Positions 7,495 through 16,984 of a stretch of DNA of 64,000 nucleotides are shown piece after piece (within the stretch, counting starts at the first letter, position 1; each line of letters starts with the position of its first letter). The notes beneath the pieces are model-generated. The model saw only the letters and a program-made list of their open reading frames with translations. It did not search any database and was not told where the DNA came from. A program made the position numbers and the translations under genes. Location of the stretch: assembly GCF_032463525.1 (NCBI RefSeq), contig NZ_CP135971.1, positions 5,148,501 to 5,212,500 of the forward strand, in the 5' to 3' direction. This DNA is from Pseudomonas sp. DTU_2021_1001937_2_SI_NGA_ILE_001. Lineage in GTDB: Bacteria; Pseudomonadota; Gammaproteobacteria; Pseudomonadales; Pseudomonadaceae.

Positions 7495-8841
7495 TCAGCG
7501 CTTGACCTGCTTGAGGGTCTCGGCAATCAGGAACGCCAGTTCCAGCGACTGGTCGGCGTTCATGCGCGGGTCGCAGTGGGTGTGGTAGCGATCCGACAAG
7601 CCATCTTCGGTGATCGGTCGTGCACCGCCGATGCATTCGGTGACGTTCTGCCCGGTCATCTCGATGTGAATACCCCCGGCATGCGTCCCTTCGGCCTGGT
7701 GGACTTGGAAGAACTGCTTCACTTCGCTGAGGATCTGCGCGAAGTCGCGGGTCTTGTAGCCGCTGCTGGCCTTGATGGTATTGCCATGCATCGGGTCTGA
7801 ACTCCACAACACCTGACGGCCTTCACGTTGCACCGCGCGGATCAGCCCCGGCAGGTGATCGCCGACCTTGCCGGCGCCCATCCGCGCGATCAGGTTCAGG
7901 CGGCCCGGGTCGTTGTCCGGGTTGAGGATGTCGATCAGGCGGATCAGGTCGTCGGTGTTCATGCTCGGGCCGACTTTCACCCCGATGGGGTTGTGCACGC
8001 CGCGCAGGAATTCCACGTGCGCACCGTCCAGCTGCCGGGTGCGGTCGCCGATCCACAGCATGTGCGCCGAACAGTCGTAGTAATCCTGGGTGAGGCTGTC
8101 GCGGCGCACGAAGGCTTCTTCGTAATTGAGCAGCAACGCCTCGTGGGCGGTGAAGAAGCTGGTTTCGCGCAGTTGCGGCGCGCTGTCCAGGCCGCAGGCA
8201 CGCATGAAAGCCAGGGTTTCGTCGATGCGGTCGGCCAACTGGCTGTATTTTTCAGCCAGCGCCGAGTTGGCGATGAAGTCCAAGTTCCACTGGTGTACCT
8301 GATGCAGGTCGGCGAAGCCGCCCTGGGCGAAGGCGCGCAGCAGGTTGAGGGTGGCAGTGGACTGGTGGTAGGCCTGCAGCAGGCGCTCGGGGTCCGGCAC
8401 CCGGCTGGCGGAGTCGAAGCCGATGCCGTTGACGATGTCACCGCGGTAGGCGGGCAGGGTCACACCATCAATGGTCTCGTCGTTGGCCGAGCGCGGCTTG
8501 GCGAACTGCCCGGCCATGCGTCCGACCTTGACCACCGGACAGCCGGAGGCGAAGGTCATGACGATAGCCATTTGCAACAGCACCTTGAAGGTGTCGCGGA
8601 TCTTCGCCGCAGAAAACTCGGCGAAGCTCTCGGCGCAGTCACCGCCCTGCAGCAGGAAGGCCCGGCCCTGGGTCACTTCGGCGAACTGGCGGCGCAGTTC
8701 GCGTGCCTCGCCGGCGAACACCAGCGGCGGAAAGCCGGCCAGGGTGCTTTCCACGCGTTGCACCTTGGCGGCGTCAGGGTAGAGAGGTTGTTGCTGGATC
8801 GGCAAGGCCCGCCAGCTGTCCGGGCTCCAGGGTCGGTTCAT
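7495..8841 (-). CDS. Class II 3-deoxy-7-phosphoheptulonate synthase
   Basis: This is the first enzyme of the shikimate pathway, condensing phosphoenolpyruvate and erythrose 4-phosphate to DAHP. The 448-residue length and sequence are those of plant-like (class II) DAHP synthases. [12 protein letters not shown] carries the metal-binding cysteine, [15 protein letters not shown] and GVKVGPSMN line the active site, [10 protein letters not shown] carries the His metal ligand, and the C-terminus includes [18 protein letters not shown]. Class II enzymes are either housekeeping or dedicated to phenazine-like products. No secondary-metabolite genes surround this one, so a general role is likelier. It is divergent from the spermidine synthase-like gene. 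Confidence 0.96.
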   Translation of the reverse strand: MNRPWSPDSWRALPIQQQPLYPDAAKVQRVESTLAGFPPLVFAGEARELRRQFAEVTQGRAFLLQGGDCAESFAEFSAAKIRDTFKVLLQMAIVMTFASGCPVVKVGRMAGQFAKPRSANDETIDGVTLPAYRGDIVNGIGFDSASRVPDPERLLQAYHQSTATLNLLRAFAQGGFADLHQVHQWNLDFIANSALAEKYSQLADRIDETLAFMRACGLDSAPQLRETSFFTAHEALLLNYEEAFVRRDSLTQDYYDCSAHMLWIGDRTRQLDGAHVEFLRGVHNPIGVKVGPSMNTDDLIRLIDILNPDNDPGRLNLIARMGAGKVGDHLPGLIRAVQREGRQVLWSSDPMHGNTIKASSGYKTRDFAQILSEVKQFFQVHQAEGTHAGGIHIEMTGQNVTECIGGARPITEDGLSDRYHTHCDPRMNADQSLELAFLIAETLKQVKR

Positions 8842-8997
8842 TATTGGCTCTTGTGAGGGCAGATCGGAGGCCGCATGGTAGCAGTTCCTGCATCGGCGAC
8901 CGTTGCGGCGGCGCCGATAATTGTGACAAAGCCGCCCGCTTGGCCGACAATCCGCGCCTGTGCCGTCAGGCGCATCCGCCAGCCGCCAGGAGAAAGC

Positions 8998-9753
8998 ATG
9001 AGTCAGGAGCGTGAAGAACGGGTCCTCGCCGAAGTCCATGATGATTTCGGTGTGATCCGTGTACTGGAAGTCGAGGATTACCGCTTTCTCGAGTTCGGCG
9101 AAGCCATCGAGCAGAGCTGTACCTTCACCGCCGACCCCAGCTGGCTGGAGTACGACTACACCCGCGCCATGCTGATCGGCGCGCTGTGCCACGAGGCGCC
9201 GGAAAGTGCGCTGTTCCTCGGCCTGGGCGCCGGGACCCTGACCCAGGCGTGCCTGAAGTTCCTGCCGCTGGAAGATGTCGAGGCCATCGAATTGCGCCCT
9301 GACGTGCCGCGCCTGGCCATGCAGTACCTGGGACTGGACGACGATCCGCGGCTGTATGTGCGCATCGGTGACGCGGTGACCCTGCTGGACAGCGCCGAGC
9401 CCGCCGACCTGATCTTCGTCGACCTGTACACCGACGTGGGGCCTGCACCCGGCCACCTGGCGTGGAATTTCCTGGAAAGCTGCCAGAAGCGCCTGAATCC
9501 CGGTGGCTGGCTGGTCATCAACCAGTGGGCCACCGATGACGGTCGCCCGTTGGGCGCCGCGTTGCTGCGGGGCCTCTATCACCGCCATTACTGGGAGCTG
9601 CCGGTGAAGGAGGGCAATGTCATCCTGCTGGTCCCTGCCGACCTCGACCAGGTCCTGGATACCGACGGCCTTCTGGATCGCGCCCAGGCGCTGGCACCGC
9701 GCCTGGGCTACAGTCTGGAGTCGCTGATCCGGGACATAAGGGCGGCCACCTGA
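8998..9753 (+). CDS. Spermidine synthase-like (SpeE-fold) methyltransferase family protein
   Basis: The 251-residue protein has a Rossmann fold with the SAM/dcSAM-binding glycine motif in [17 protein letters not shown], the acidic residue after strand 2 in [10 protein letters not shown], and the strand-4 motif [10 protein letters not shown]. These match the spermidine synthase superfamily. It lacks the full N-terminal beta-barrel of housekeeping SpeE, so polyamine synthesis is not assured. The start at 8998 has AGGAGA upstream. In this genus it is usually annotated as spermidine synthase family protein of unknown substrate. Confidence 0.85.
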   Translation: MSQEREERVLAEVHDDFGVIRVLEVEDYRFLEFGEAIEQSCTFTADPSWLEYDYTRAMLIGALCHEAPESALFLGLGAGTLTQACLKFLPLEDVEAIELRPDVPRLAMQYLGLDDDPRLYVRIGDAVTLLDSAEPADLIFVDLYTDVGPAPGHLAWNFLESCQKRLNPGGWLVINQWATDDGRPLGAALLRGLYHRHYWELPVKEGNVILLVPADLDQVLDTDGLLDRAQALAPRLGYSLESLIRDIRAAT

Positions 9754-9840
9754 CGAGCGGGCGAGACGGAACGTCGCACCCCGGCCAGCGTCGCGACAGA
9801 AAATTGTCAGCGAACATGAATCGATTTAGCGGCGATGTCC

Positions 9841-9856
9841 GCGCAATCGATTGCGC
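9841..9856. promoter_or_regulatory. Perfect 16-bp palindrome
   Basis: The sequence gcgcaatcgattgcgc is its own reverse complement. It lies about 100 bp upstream of the presumed promoter of the RNA helicase gene, in a 415-bp intergenic region. A dimeric regulator site is the simplest explanation; the regulator is unknown. Confidence 0.4.
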
Positions 9857-9948
9857 AGTGCACAAAAGTGGCGAAAATGCCGGTTGTTGGGTGTTTGCAG
9901 CGAGACATGTTTCATAAAAAAAACCATCACCTGTGCGGTCAATTCCGG

Positions 9949-10168
9949 TATAGTGCGCGCCGGCCTTTTACAGGGCCGTCGTTCAGAGGGATGCAATTGC
10001 CGGAGCCTGCTTCGGTCGCTGGTTCGCAAGCCGAACCATCCTGAACGATCCATTCATTCATTGTTTTCGCAAATCCCCGCCACAAAGCAGCCAGGGTGAC
10101 TCTTGAGTCGTACACGGCACGCGCAGCTTTGCAGCATGGGTCTTTGCGGATGCACCAGAGGCAGACCC
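9949..10168 (+). promoter_or_regulatory. Promoter and long untranslated leader of the DEAD-box helicase gene
   Basis: A TATAGT hexamer at 9949-9954 followed by a GC-rich start region is the best -10 element, though no good -35 is visible. Transcription from there gives a leader of about 205 nt before the helicase ATG, with no supported gene in it. Long 5' leaders are known for cold-shock mRNAs such as csdA/deaD, where they control stability and translation. The leader function here is inferred. Confidence 0.45.
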
Positions 10169-11830
10169 ATGACCCAGGAAACCGGCGGCTTCGCCGCTCT
10201 CGACCTTCATCCGAATATTGTTGCTGCGGTAATCGCCACCGGCTACGAAGAGCCATCGGCCATCCAGCAGCAATCGATCCCGATCATCCTTGCCGGTCAC
10301 GACATGATCGGTCAGGCGCAGACCGGTACCGGCAAGACTGCAGCGTTCGCGCTGCCGATCCTCAACCGTATCGATCCGAGCAAGCGTGAGCCCCAGGCCC
10401 TGATCCTGGCGCCCACCCGCGAGCTGGCCCTGCAAGTGGCCACTGCCTTCGAAACCTATGCCAAGCAGATGCCGGCGGTGAACGTCGTCGCCGTCTACGG
10501 TGGCGCCCCTATGGGCCCACAGCTCAAGGCCATCCGCAACGGCGCACAGATCATCGTCGCCACACCGGGCCGCCTGTGCGACCACCTGCGTCGCGACGAG
10601 AAAGTCCTGGCTACCGTCAACCATCTGGTACTCGACGAAGCCGACGAAATGCTCAAGCTGGGCTTCATGGATGACCTCGAAGTGATCTTCGACGCCATGC
10701 CGGAAAGCCGCCAGACCGTCCTGTTCTCGGCGACCCTGCCGCCGTCGATCCGTGCCATCGCCGAGCGCCATCTGCGCAACCCGCAGCACGTCAAGATCCA
10801 GACCAAGACCCAGACCGTCACCAAGATCGAGCAGGCCCACCTGCTGGTCCACGCCGACCAGAAGACCAACGCGGTCCTGAGCCTGCTGGAAGTCGAAGAC
10901 TTCGACGCGCTGATCATGTTCGTGCGTACCAAGCAGGCCACCCTGGACCTGGCCAGCGCCCTGGAAGCCAAAGGCTACAAGGCTGCCGCGCTGAACGGCG
11001 ACATTGCCCAGAACCAGCGTGAGCGGGTCATCGACTCTCTCAAGGATGGTCGCCTGGACATCGTCGTCGCCACCGACGTCGCCGCCCGTGGCCTGGACGT
11101 ACCGCGTATCACCCACGTGTTCAACGTCGACATGCCGTACGATCCCGAGTCCTACGTGCACCGTATCGGCCGTACCGGCCGTGCCGGTCGTGAAGGTCGT
11201 GCCCTGCTGCTGGTGACTCCACGCGAGCGCCGCATGCTGCAGGTCATCGAGCGTGTCACCGGCCAGAAGGTCGCCGAGGTTCGCCTGCCCGATGCGCAGA
11301 CCATCCTCAGTGCGCGCATCAAGAAGCTCACCAACGGCCTGGCGCCGCTGGTGGCCGATGCCGAAGCCAGCCATGGTGAACTGCTGGATCGCCTGACCAC
11401 CGACATCGGCTGCTCGCCGCGTGCCCTGGCTGCTGCGTTGCTGCGCAAGGTCACCATGGGTCAATCGCTGACTCTGGCCGACATCGAGCGTGAGCGTCCG
11501 CTGGTGCCGAACAGCGCCCCGCGTGCCGATCGTGGCGAGCGTGGTGATCGTCCTGAGCGCGAGCGTCGTGCACCTATGCCGCTGGGCGAAGGCCGTGCGC
11601 GCTGCCGTACTGCCCTGGGCGCCCGTGATGGTATCGCCGCCAAGAACCTGCTGGGCGCGATCCTCAACGAGGGTGGCCTGGCACGTGATGCCATCGGCCG
11701 CATCCAGATCCGCGACAGCTTCAGCCTGGTGGAACTGCCTGAAGAAGGTCTGGATCGTCTGCTGGCCAAGCTGAAGGACACTCGTGTGGCCGGCAAGCAG
11801 CTCAAGCTGCGCCGCTATCGCGAAGACTGA
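10169..11830 (+). CDS. deaD: DEAD-box ATP-dependent RNA helicase (DeaD/CsdA type)
   Basis: The 553-residue protein unwinds structured RNA in ribosome assembly and mRNA turnover. All helicase motifs are present in order: Q motif (GYEEPSAIQQQSIP), I AQTGTGKT, Ia PTRELALQ, II DEAD, III SAT, IV LIMFVRTK, V ATDVAARGLDV, VI HRIGRTGRAGR. After the core, an arginine/glutamate-rich linker (RADRGERGDRPERERRAPM) leads to a C-terminal DbpA-like RNA-binding domain (IAAKNLLGAILNEGGL to the end). I start at the ATG at 10169 because residues from there match the family N-terminus; an in-frame upstream ATG would add 22 unlikely residues. A strong terminator follows. Confidence 0.95.
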   Translation: MTQETGGFAALDLHPNIVAAVIATGYEEPSAIQQQSIPIILAGHDMIGQAQTGTGKTAAFALPILNRIDPSKREPQALILAPTRELALQVATAFETYAKQMPAVNVVAVYGGAPMGPQLKAIRNGAQIIVATPGRLCDHLRRDEKVLATVNHLVLDEADEMLKLGFMDDLEVIFDAMPESRQTVLFSATLPPSIRAIAERHLRNPQHVKIQTKTQTVTKIEQAHLLVHADQKTNAVLSLLEVEDFDALIMFVRTKQATLDLASALEAKGYKAAALNGDIAQNQRERVIDSLKDGRLDIVVATDVAARGLDVPRITHVFNVDMPYDPESYVHRIGRTGRAGREGRALLLVTPRERRMLQVIERVTGQKVAEVRLPDAQTILSARIKKLTNGLAPLVADAEASHGELLDRLTTDIGCSPRALAAALLRKVTMGQSLTLADIERERPLVPNSAPRADRGERGDRPERERRAPMPLGEGRARCRTALGARDGIAAKNLLGAILNEGGLARDAIGRIQIRDSFSLVELPEEGLDRLLAKLKDTRVAGKQLKLRRYRED

Positions 11831-11843
11831 TCCGTCAGGTACG

Positions 11844-11874
11844 AAAAATCCCCGAGCGATCGGGGATTTTTTTT
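11844..11874 (+). terminator. Intrinsic terminator after deaD
   Basis: The hairpin atccccga / gcgat / tcggggat is followed by an eight-T run, 14 nt after the deaD stop. A-residues on the other side mean it may also serve the convergent dioxygenase gene. Confidence 0.92.
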
Positions 11875-11916
11875 GCCTGTTCGGCAGGTGGCGGTAACGA
11901 GCCTGTGCGAGCAGCC

Positions 11917-12684
11917 TCAACCGAAGCGATAGATGTCCATGCCCAGTGCGCCGAGGGTGAAACCCTGGTGGGCGATGCTGAATGCACCGCCTGCGCCGCG
12001 GGCGAAGTACAGAGGCAGCAAGTGCTCGTCGCTGGGGTGATTGCGCTGTGCATGCGGCGCCTGGCGGCGGTAGTCGTGCAGGGCGCTTTCGTCTTCGCTG
12101 GCCAGCTTGTCGACCATCCAGTCGCGAAACTCCAGCGCCCAGCCGGTGGCGTTCTCGGGGCCGGCCTGCCAGTCCAGTTCGCGCAGGTTATGGGTGATGC
12201 TGCCTGAGCCGACCAGCAGGGTGCCCTGCTCGCGCAGGCTGGCCAGGGCGCGCCCTATACGTGTCTGCAGAGCGGGGCCGTGCTGGCTTGGCAGCGATAC
12301 CTGGACGATGGGGATGTCGGCCTGCGGATACATCAGGCCGATCGGCACCCACACACCATGATCGAAAGGTCGTCTCGGGTTCAGCCGGGTCGGCAGGCCG
12401 TGGGCTTCGAGCAGGCTGGCGACTTCGGCAGACACCTCGGGTGCACCCTGGGCCGGGTACTCTACCGCGTAGAGGGCTGGGGGAAAGCCGCCGAAGTCAT
12501 GCCAGGTCTCCGGTTGCGGGTTGACGTTCACTTCCAGCTGCTGGCTCTCCCAATGCGCGGAGACGATGACGATGGCGCGCGGGCGTGGCAGGCTGGCCGC
12601 CAGGCGTGCCAGGGCCGGACCGCTGGCGCCCGGCTCCAGGGCGAGCATGGGGGAACCGTGGGAGATGAACAGGCTGGGCAACAT
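11917..12684 (-). CDS. DODA-type extradiol aromatic ring-opening dioxygenase (YgiD family)
   Basis: The 255-residue protein belongs to the class III extradiol dioxygenases (LigB-like). Its metal-binding histidines are visible in LFISHGSPM near the N-terminus, in the SAHWES segment, and in GSITHNLREL. Family members cleave catecholic substrates such as DOPA, using Zn or Fe; E. coli YgiD is a DOPA dioxygenase. The physiological substrate here is unknown, and no aromatic catabolic genes are adjacent. The start at 12684 is set by CAGGAAG at good spacing; the frame opens 11 codons earlier without a ribosome site. It is divergent from tpm. Confidence 0.9.
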   Translation of the reverse strand: MLPSLFISHGSPMLALEPGASGPALARLAASLPRPRAIVIVSAHWESQQLEVNVNPQPETWHDFGGFPPALYAVEYPAQGAPEVSAEVASLLEAHGLPTRLNPRRPFDHGVWVPIGLMYPQADIPIVQVSLPSQHGPALQTRIGRALASLREQGTLLVGSGSITHNLRELDWQAGPENATGWALEFRDWMVDKLASEDESALHDYRRQAPHAQRNHPSDEHLLPLYFARGAGGAFSIAHQGFTLGALGMDIYRFG

Positions 12685-12788
12685 GAGCGACACTTCCTGA
12701 AAAACGTGATGGCTCATCTTCCGGCAAACGACTCATCAAAATCTAATATAAGTTTTTCGGCTTTTTCATCGAATTCATTGGAGGATCC

Positions 12789-13442
12789 ATGGAGCCCGAA
12801 TTCTGGCACCACCGCTGGGCCATCGAGCAGATCGGCTTTCACCAGCCTTTGCCCAGTGCCCACCTGCAACGCTATTGGCCCGCCCTCGGGCTGCTGCCTG
12901 CTAGCCGGGTGCTGGTGCCCTTGTGCGGCAAGAGCCTGGACATGACCTGGCTGGTGGAGCAGGGCTATCAGGTGGTGGGTGTCGAGCTGTCGGACAAGGC
13001 GGTACTGGGCTATTTCGCCGAGCGGCAGGTGGAGCCGGTCGTTTCGCGTCGCGGCGCCTTCGACGTGTATGAGGGGGGTGGCTGCCAGCTATGGTGCGGT
13101 GACTTTTTCGAGCTGACACCTGAACTGCTCGGCCCTTTGCATGCCCTGTACGATCGTGCGGCGATGGTCGCCTTGCCGCCGGCCATGCGCGAGCGTTATG
13201 TGGCTGTGCTGGATCGCTTGCTTGCGTCGAGCTGCCGCGGCCTCTTGGTGGCCCTCGATTATCCGCAGGAGCAACTGGAGGGGCCGCCTTTTGCGGTATC
13301 TGCCCAGGAGGTCGGGCAGCTCGCGCGCTGGGGGTGGGAGGTCAGCCTGCTGGAAAGCCTGGATGACCTGCCGAATAACGCCAAGGCGCGCCAGGCTGGG
13401 GCGACGCACTTCAACGAGCAGGTCTACCGCCTACAGCGTTGA
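12789..13442 (+). CDS. tpm: Thiopurine S-methyltransferase (tellurite/selenite methylation)
   Basis: The 217-residue SAM-dependent methyltransferase has the bacterial TPMT signature throughout. WHHRWAIEQIGFHQP lies at the N-terminus, LVPLCGKSLDMTWLVEQGYQVVG is the SAM motif I region, and ALYDRAAMVALPPAMRERY and the late AGATHFNEQVYRLQR follow. Bacterial Tpm methylates thiopurines and confers resistance to tellurite and selenite by forming volatile derivatives. The ATG is preceded by GGAGG. Position next to htpX and deaD is conserved in P. aeruginosa as I recall it. A strong terminator follows. Confidence 0.96.
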   Translation: MEPEFWHHRWAIEQIGFHQPLPSAHLQRYWPALGLLPASRVLVPLCGKSLDMTWLVEQGYQVVGVELSDKAVLGYFAERQVEPVVSRRGAFDVYEGGGCQLWCGDFFELTPELLGPLHALYDRAAMVALPPAMRERYVAVLDRLLASSCRGLLVALDYPQEQLEGPPFAVSAQEVGQLARWGWEVSLLESLDDLPNNAKARQAGATHFNEQVYRLQR

Positions 13443-13465
13443 GCGGGCAAGGCAGCGTGCAAAAG

Positions 13466-13493
13466 AAAGGGCGACCCGTGGGTCGCCCTTTTT
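13466..13493. terminator. Intrinsic terminator between tpm and htpX
   Basis: The hairpin gggcgaccc / gtg / ggtcgccc has a T-run on the plus side and A-residues on the other, suiting both convergent genes. Confidence 0.92.
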
Positions 13494-13507
13494 CTGTACG
13501 CCTGGCA

Positions 13508-14395
13508 TCAAGCGCGGCGGCGCAGCGCCTCGATACGTTCTTCCAGCGGCGGGTGGCTCATGAACAGGCCAGCCAGGCCATGCTTGAGGCCTGCGTTGAT
13601 ACCGAAGGCGCTCAAGGTCGCCGGCATCTGCACCGGCACGCCCTGTTCGGCCTGCAGGCGCTGCAGGGCGCCAATCATCGCCGGGGTGCCGGCCAGCTGT
13701 GCACCGGCTTCGTCGGCACGGTACTCGCGCTTGCGCGAGAACCACATGACGATGGCGCTGGCCAGGAAGCCCAGGACCAGCTCGGCGAAGATGGTGGTGA
13801 TGTAGAAGGCGATACCCTGGCCGTTTTCGGTCTTGAAGATCACCTTGTCGACGAAGTTGCCGATGATGCGGGCGAAGAACATCACGAAGGTGTTCACCAC
13901 GCCCTGGACCAATGCCAGGGTGACCATGTCGCCGTTGGCGACGTGGCCGATCTCGTGGGCCAGCACGGCCTTGACTTCATCGGGCGAGAAACGCTCCAGC
14001 AGGCCCTGGCTGACTGCGACCAGGGCGTCGTTGCGGTTCCAGCCGGTGGCGAAGGCGTTGGCTTCGTAGGCGGGAAAGATGCCGACCTCCGGCATCTTGA
14101 TACCGGCCTCGCGGGACAATTGCTCGACGGTCTGCAGCAGCCACTGTTCGTGACGGGTGCGCGGCTGGGTGATGACCTGGGTCCCCGTGCTCATCTTGGC
14201 CGACCATTTGGAGATCAGCAGCGAGAACAGCGAACCGGCGAAACCGAACACGGCGCAGAACACCAAGAGCTGATTGAGGTTCAGATCGACCCCGTTGGCC
14301 GCCATGAACCCGTTGAAGCCGAACAGGCTCAAGGTGATGCTGGCAATCAGCACTACCGCCAGGTTGGTGGCCAGAAACAGCAAAATGCGCATCAT
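13508..14395 (-). CDS. htpX: Membrane zinc metalloprotease HtpX
   Basis: HtpX is an M48 inner-membrane protease that degrades misfolded membrane proteins together with FtsH. The 295-residue protein has two N-terminal membrane segments (residues about 5-25 and 42-62). The zinc site HEIGH is at residues 147-151, the NAFATGWN segment precedes it, further hydrophobic segments lie near residues 155-215, and a third zinc ligand region is at [12 protein letters not shown] near-consensus sigma70 promoter lies upstream. Confidence 0.97.
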   Translation of the reverse strand: MMRILLFLATNLAVVLIASITLSLFGFNGFMAANGVDLNLNQLLVFCAVFGFAGSLFSLLISKWSAKMSTGTQVITQPRTRHEQWLLQTVEQLSREAGIKMPEVGIFPAYEANAFATGWNRNDALVAVSQGLLERFSPDEVKAVLAHEIGHVANGDMVTLALVQGVVNTFVMFFARIIGNFVDKVIFKTENGQGIAFYITTIFAELVLGFLASAIVMWFSRKREYRADEAGAQLAGTPAMIGALQRLQAEQGVPVQMPATLSAFGINAGLKHGLAGLFMSHPPLEERIEALRRRA

Positions 14396-14439
14396 GATCG
14401 AAAGGTTCTCCTCGGATAAATATGCAGCGCGATGCCGGG

Positions 14440-14468
14440 TATATAAGGTGCCGTCTGTTGCTATTCAA
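14440..14468 (-). promoter_or_regulatory. Sigma70 promoter of htpX
   Basis: Read on the minus strand, TTGAAT (14468-14463) and TATATA (14445-14440) are separated by exactly 17 bp. Transcription would begin about 40 nt upstream of the htpX ATG. I looked for a heat-shock sigma32 promoter and did not find one. Confidence 0.65.
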
Positions 14469-14630
14469 CAGAGGGACTATTTCAAACTGTGTCGCCCCCT
14501 CTCACTCCAGAGTAAAAGCGTCAAGCTGAACGCTGGCTGAGTCAGGCAGCAATGCACGGGGCTGGCTGGCAGATGTGAGGCGTGGTGAGGGTAGGGCGGT
14601 CCGATGCGGGGCCGGGCCGCCCTGGCAGGC

Positions 14631-15842
14631 TTACTGGCGGTAGCCCTTGAGGAAGTTGCCGATGCGGCCGATCGCCTGTTCCAGGTCATCGACGCGAGGC
14701 AGGGTGACCACGCGGAAGTGGTCAGGCCACGGCCAGTTGAAGGCGGTACCCTGAACGATCAGCAGCTTTTCCGAGAGCAGCAGGTCGAGCACGAATTTCT
14801 CGTCGTTGTGGATCGGGCAGACCTTGGGGTCGATACGCGGGAAGGCGTACAGCGCGCCCATGGGCTTGACGCAGCTGACGCCAGGAATGTCGTTGAGCAG
14901 TTCCCAGGTGCGGTTGCGCTGTTCCAGCAGGCGGCCCGGGGGCAGTACCAGGTCATTGATGCTCTGGTAGCCGCCCAGGGCGGTCTGGATGGCATGCTGG
15001 CTCGGTACGTTGGCGCACAGGCGCATGTTGGCGAGGATGTCGATACCTTCGATATAGCTTTGCGCGGCCTGCTTGGGGCCGGAGATCGCCAGCCAGCCGG
15101 AGCGGAAGCCGGCCACGCGATACGACTTGGACAGGCCGTTGAAGGTCAGGCACAGCACGTCGGGGGCCAGCGAAGCGGTGCTGATGTGTACGGCCTCGTC
15201 GTAGAGAATCTTGTCGTAGATCTCGTCGGAGAACACCACCAGGTTGTGCTGGCGGGCCAGTTCGAGCATGCCCAGCAGTACTTCCTTCGGATAGACCGCA
15301 CCCGTGGGGTTGTTCGGGTTGATGATCACCATGGCCTTGGTGTTCGGCGTGATCTTGGCCTTGATGTCGGCCAGGTCAGGCCACCAGTTGGCCTGCTCGT
15401 CGCACAGGTAATGCACCGGGTTGCCGCCGGCCAGGCTCACCGCCGCCGTCCACAGCGGGTAGTCGGGCGCCGGGATCAGCACCTCGTCGCCGTTATTGAG
15501 CAGGGCCTGCATCGACATCACGATCAGCTCGGAAACGCCGTTGCCCAGGTAGATGTCTTCGATGCCGACGCCTTCGACCTGCTTCTGCTGGTAATACTGC
15601 ATGACCGCCTTGCGGGCGCTGAACAGGCCCTTGGAGTCGCTGTAGCCTTGTGCGGTTGGCAGGTTGCGGATGACGTCCTGGAGGATTTCCTCGGGAGCTT
15701 CGAAACCGAATGGCGCCGGGTTGCCGATGTTCAGCTTGAGAATGCGGTGGCCTTCTTCTTCCAGGCGTTTGGCGTGCTTGAGCACCGGCCCGCGAATGTC
15801 GTAGCAGACGTTGGCGAGCTTGTTCGATTTGCTGAACTGCAT
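14631..15842 (-). CDS. alaA: Alanine-synthesising aminotransferase AlaA
   Basis: This is a PLP-dependent class I aminotransferase of 403 residues, closely matching E. coli AlaA (glutamate-pyruvate aminotransferase) in its N-terminus [18 protein letters not shown]. Active-site landmarks are [12 protein letters not shown], the substrate-binding [21 protein letters not shown], and the PLP lysine in [17 protein letters not shown], with the C-terminal Arg segment FRVVTLPR. It is cytosolic and makes alanine from pyruvate. The ATG at 15842 starts the family-typical N-terminus. It is divergent from msrB. Confidence 0.94.
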   Translation of the reverse strand: MQFSKSNKLANVCYDIRGPVLKHAKRLEEEGHRILKLNIGNPAPFGFEAPEEILQDVIRNLPTAQGYSDSKGLFSARKAVMQYYQQKQVEGVGIEDIYLGNGVSELIVMSMQALLNNGDEVLIPAPDYPLWTAAVSLAGGNPVHYLCDEQANWWPDLADIKAKITPNTKAMVIINPNNPTGAVYPKEVLLGMLELARQHNLVVFSDEIYDKILYDEAVHISTASLAPDVLCLTFNGLSKSYRVAGFRSGWLAISGPKQAAQSYIEGIDILANMRLCANVPSQHAIQTALGGYQSINDLVLPPGRLLEQRNRTWELLNDIPGVSCVKPMGALYAFPRIDPKVCPIHNDEKFVLDLLLSEKLLIVQGTAFNWPWPDHFRVVTLPRVDDLEQAIGRIGNFLKGYRQ

Positions 15843-16068
15843 GTTGAGGATCCTGAAGATGGACGTGCGGCAACGAAAGACGGCATCGAGGGCCATGAAC
15901 CCGGCTCGGCGTGCCGGCTGGACAGGCTGGACCCGGGGCCGTGAAAAAATCGGTTTGTCTGCCTGGGATGCGGGTGACAGACTGATGACTGATGAGGCGC
16001 AATCATACGTGCCACCTGATCGGTGGAAAAGACACAGATCGGGCTTTTTCGGATCCGGAGGTGTACCC

Positions 16069-16461
16069 GTGGACAAGTTGCACAAGACCTTTGAAGAGTG
16101 GCGGGCGATGCTCGACCCGCAGCAGTACCAGGTTTGCCGGTTGAAGGCGACCGAGCGGCCCTTTACCGGCAAATACAACGACACCAAGACCCCTGGCATC
16201 TACAAGTGCATCTGCTGCGGCCTGCCGTTGTTCGACTCCCAGACCAAGTTCGATTCCGGCTGTGGCTGGCCGAGCTTCTACGCGCCGATTGATGGTGCGG
16301 CCGTGGTCGAGGTGCGCGATACCAGCCATGGCATGATCCGCACCGAGGTGGTCTGCGCCAAGTGCGATGCACACCTGGGCCACGTGTTCCCGGACGGCCC
16401 GCCGCCTACCGGCCTGCGTTATTGCATCAACTCGGTGTGCCTGGACCTGGAGCCGGCCTGA
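16069..16461 (+). CDS. msrB: Peptide methionine (R)-S-oxide reductase MsrB
   Basis: MsrB reduces methionine-R-sulfoxide in proteins. The 130-residue enzyme shows both zinc CxxC pairs (Cys47/Cys50 and Cys96/Cys99), the [11 protein letters not shown] motif with Cys65, and the catalytic Cys119 in [11 protein letters not shown]. The HLGHVFPDG motif is also present. The start is a GTG at 16069 with GGAGGTG upstream. It is 37 bp from the glutathione peroxidase gene, so the two repair/detoxification enzymes are probably one operon. Confidence 0.97.
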   Translation: MDKLHKTFEEWRAMLDPQQYQVCRLKATERPFTGKYNDTKTPGIYKCICCGLPLFDSQTKFDSGCGWPSFYAPIDGAAVVEVRDTSHGMIRTEVVCAKCDAHLGHVFPDGPPPTGLRYCINSVCLDLEPA

Positions 16462-16498
16462 GTATCATCGCTGCTTCCCCTCTGACTTGGAGACCGCC

Positions 16499-16984
16499 AT
16501 GTCCCAGAACCTGCTGGATATTCCCTGCACGACCCTCGACGGCCAGCACAAGACCCTCGGCGACTATGCCGGCAAGGCACTTCTGGTGGTCAACACGGCC
16601 AGCCAATGTGGTTTTACGCCCCAGTACAAGGGGCTGGAGCAGCTCTGGACGACCTATCGCGAGCGGGGGCTGGTGGTGCTGGGCTTTCCGTGCAACCAGT
16701 TCGGCGCCCAGGAGCCTGGCGATGCCGGGCAGATCGCGGCTTTCTGTGAACGCAACTACGGGGTCAGTTTCCCGATGTTCGCCAAGGTCGAGGTCAACGG
16801 CAGTGACGCGCATCCGCTGTTCGTCGAACTCAAGCGCCGCGCACCGGGCGTGCTGGGCAGCCAGCGGATCAAATGGAATTTCACCAAGTTCCTGCTCAGC
16901 GCCGATGGGCGCCAGGTCCGGCGTTTTTCGCCAATGACCAAGCCCGATGCGTTGCAGAAGGATATCGAGGCTTTTCTAGACTGA
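16499..16984 (+). CDS. Glutathione peroxidase family protein (thioredoxin-type)
   Basis: The 161-residue enzyme reduces hydroperoxides. It has the catalytic tetrad signatures NTASQCGFTPQY (peroxidatic Cys37, not selenocysteine), GFPCNQFGAQEPG (Gln) and KWNFTKFL (Trp, Asn). A second cysteine in AAFCERNYGVSF is consistent with thioredoxin-dependent 2-Cys members. The start has TTGGAG upstream. The gene runs 9 bp into the end of the oppositely oriented hybrid kinase gene. In P. aeruginosa the MarR regulator ospR lies between the two, as I recall; it is absent here. Confidence 0.95.
   Translation: MSQNLLDIPCTTLDGQHKTLGDYAGKALLVVNTASQCGFTPQYKGLEQLWTTYRERGLVVLGFPCNQFGAQEPGDAGQIAAFCERNYGVSFPMFAKVEVNGSDAHPLFVELKRRAPGVLGSQRIKWNFTKFLLSADGRQVRRFSPMTKPDALQKDIEAFLD

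Noticed and set aside
14396..14630. Heat-shock (sigma32) promoter for htpX
   Set aside because: A TTTGAAA-like stretch is present, but no CCCCAT-type -10 at the right distance; a sigma70 promoter fits much better.
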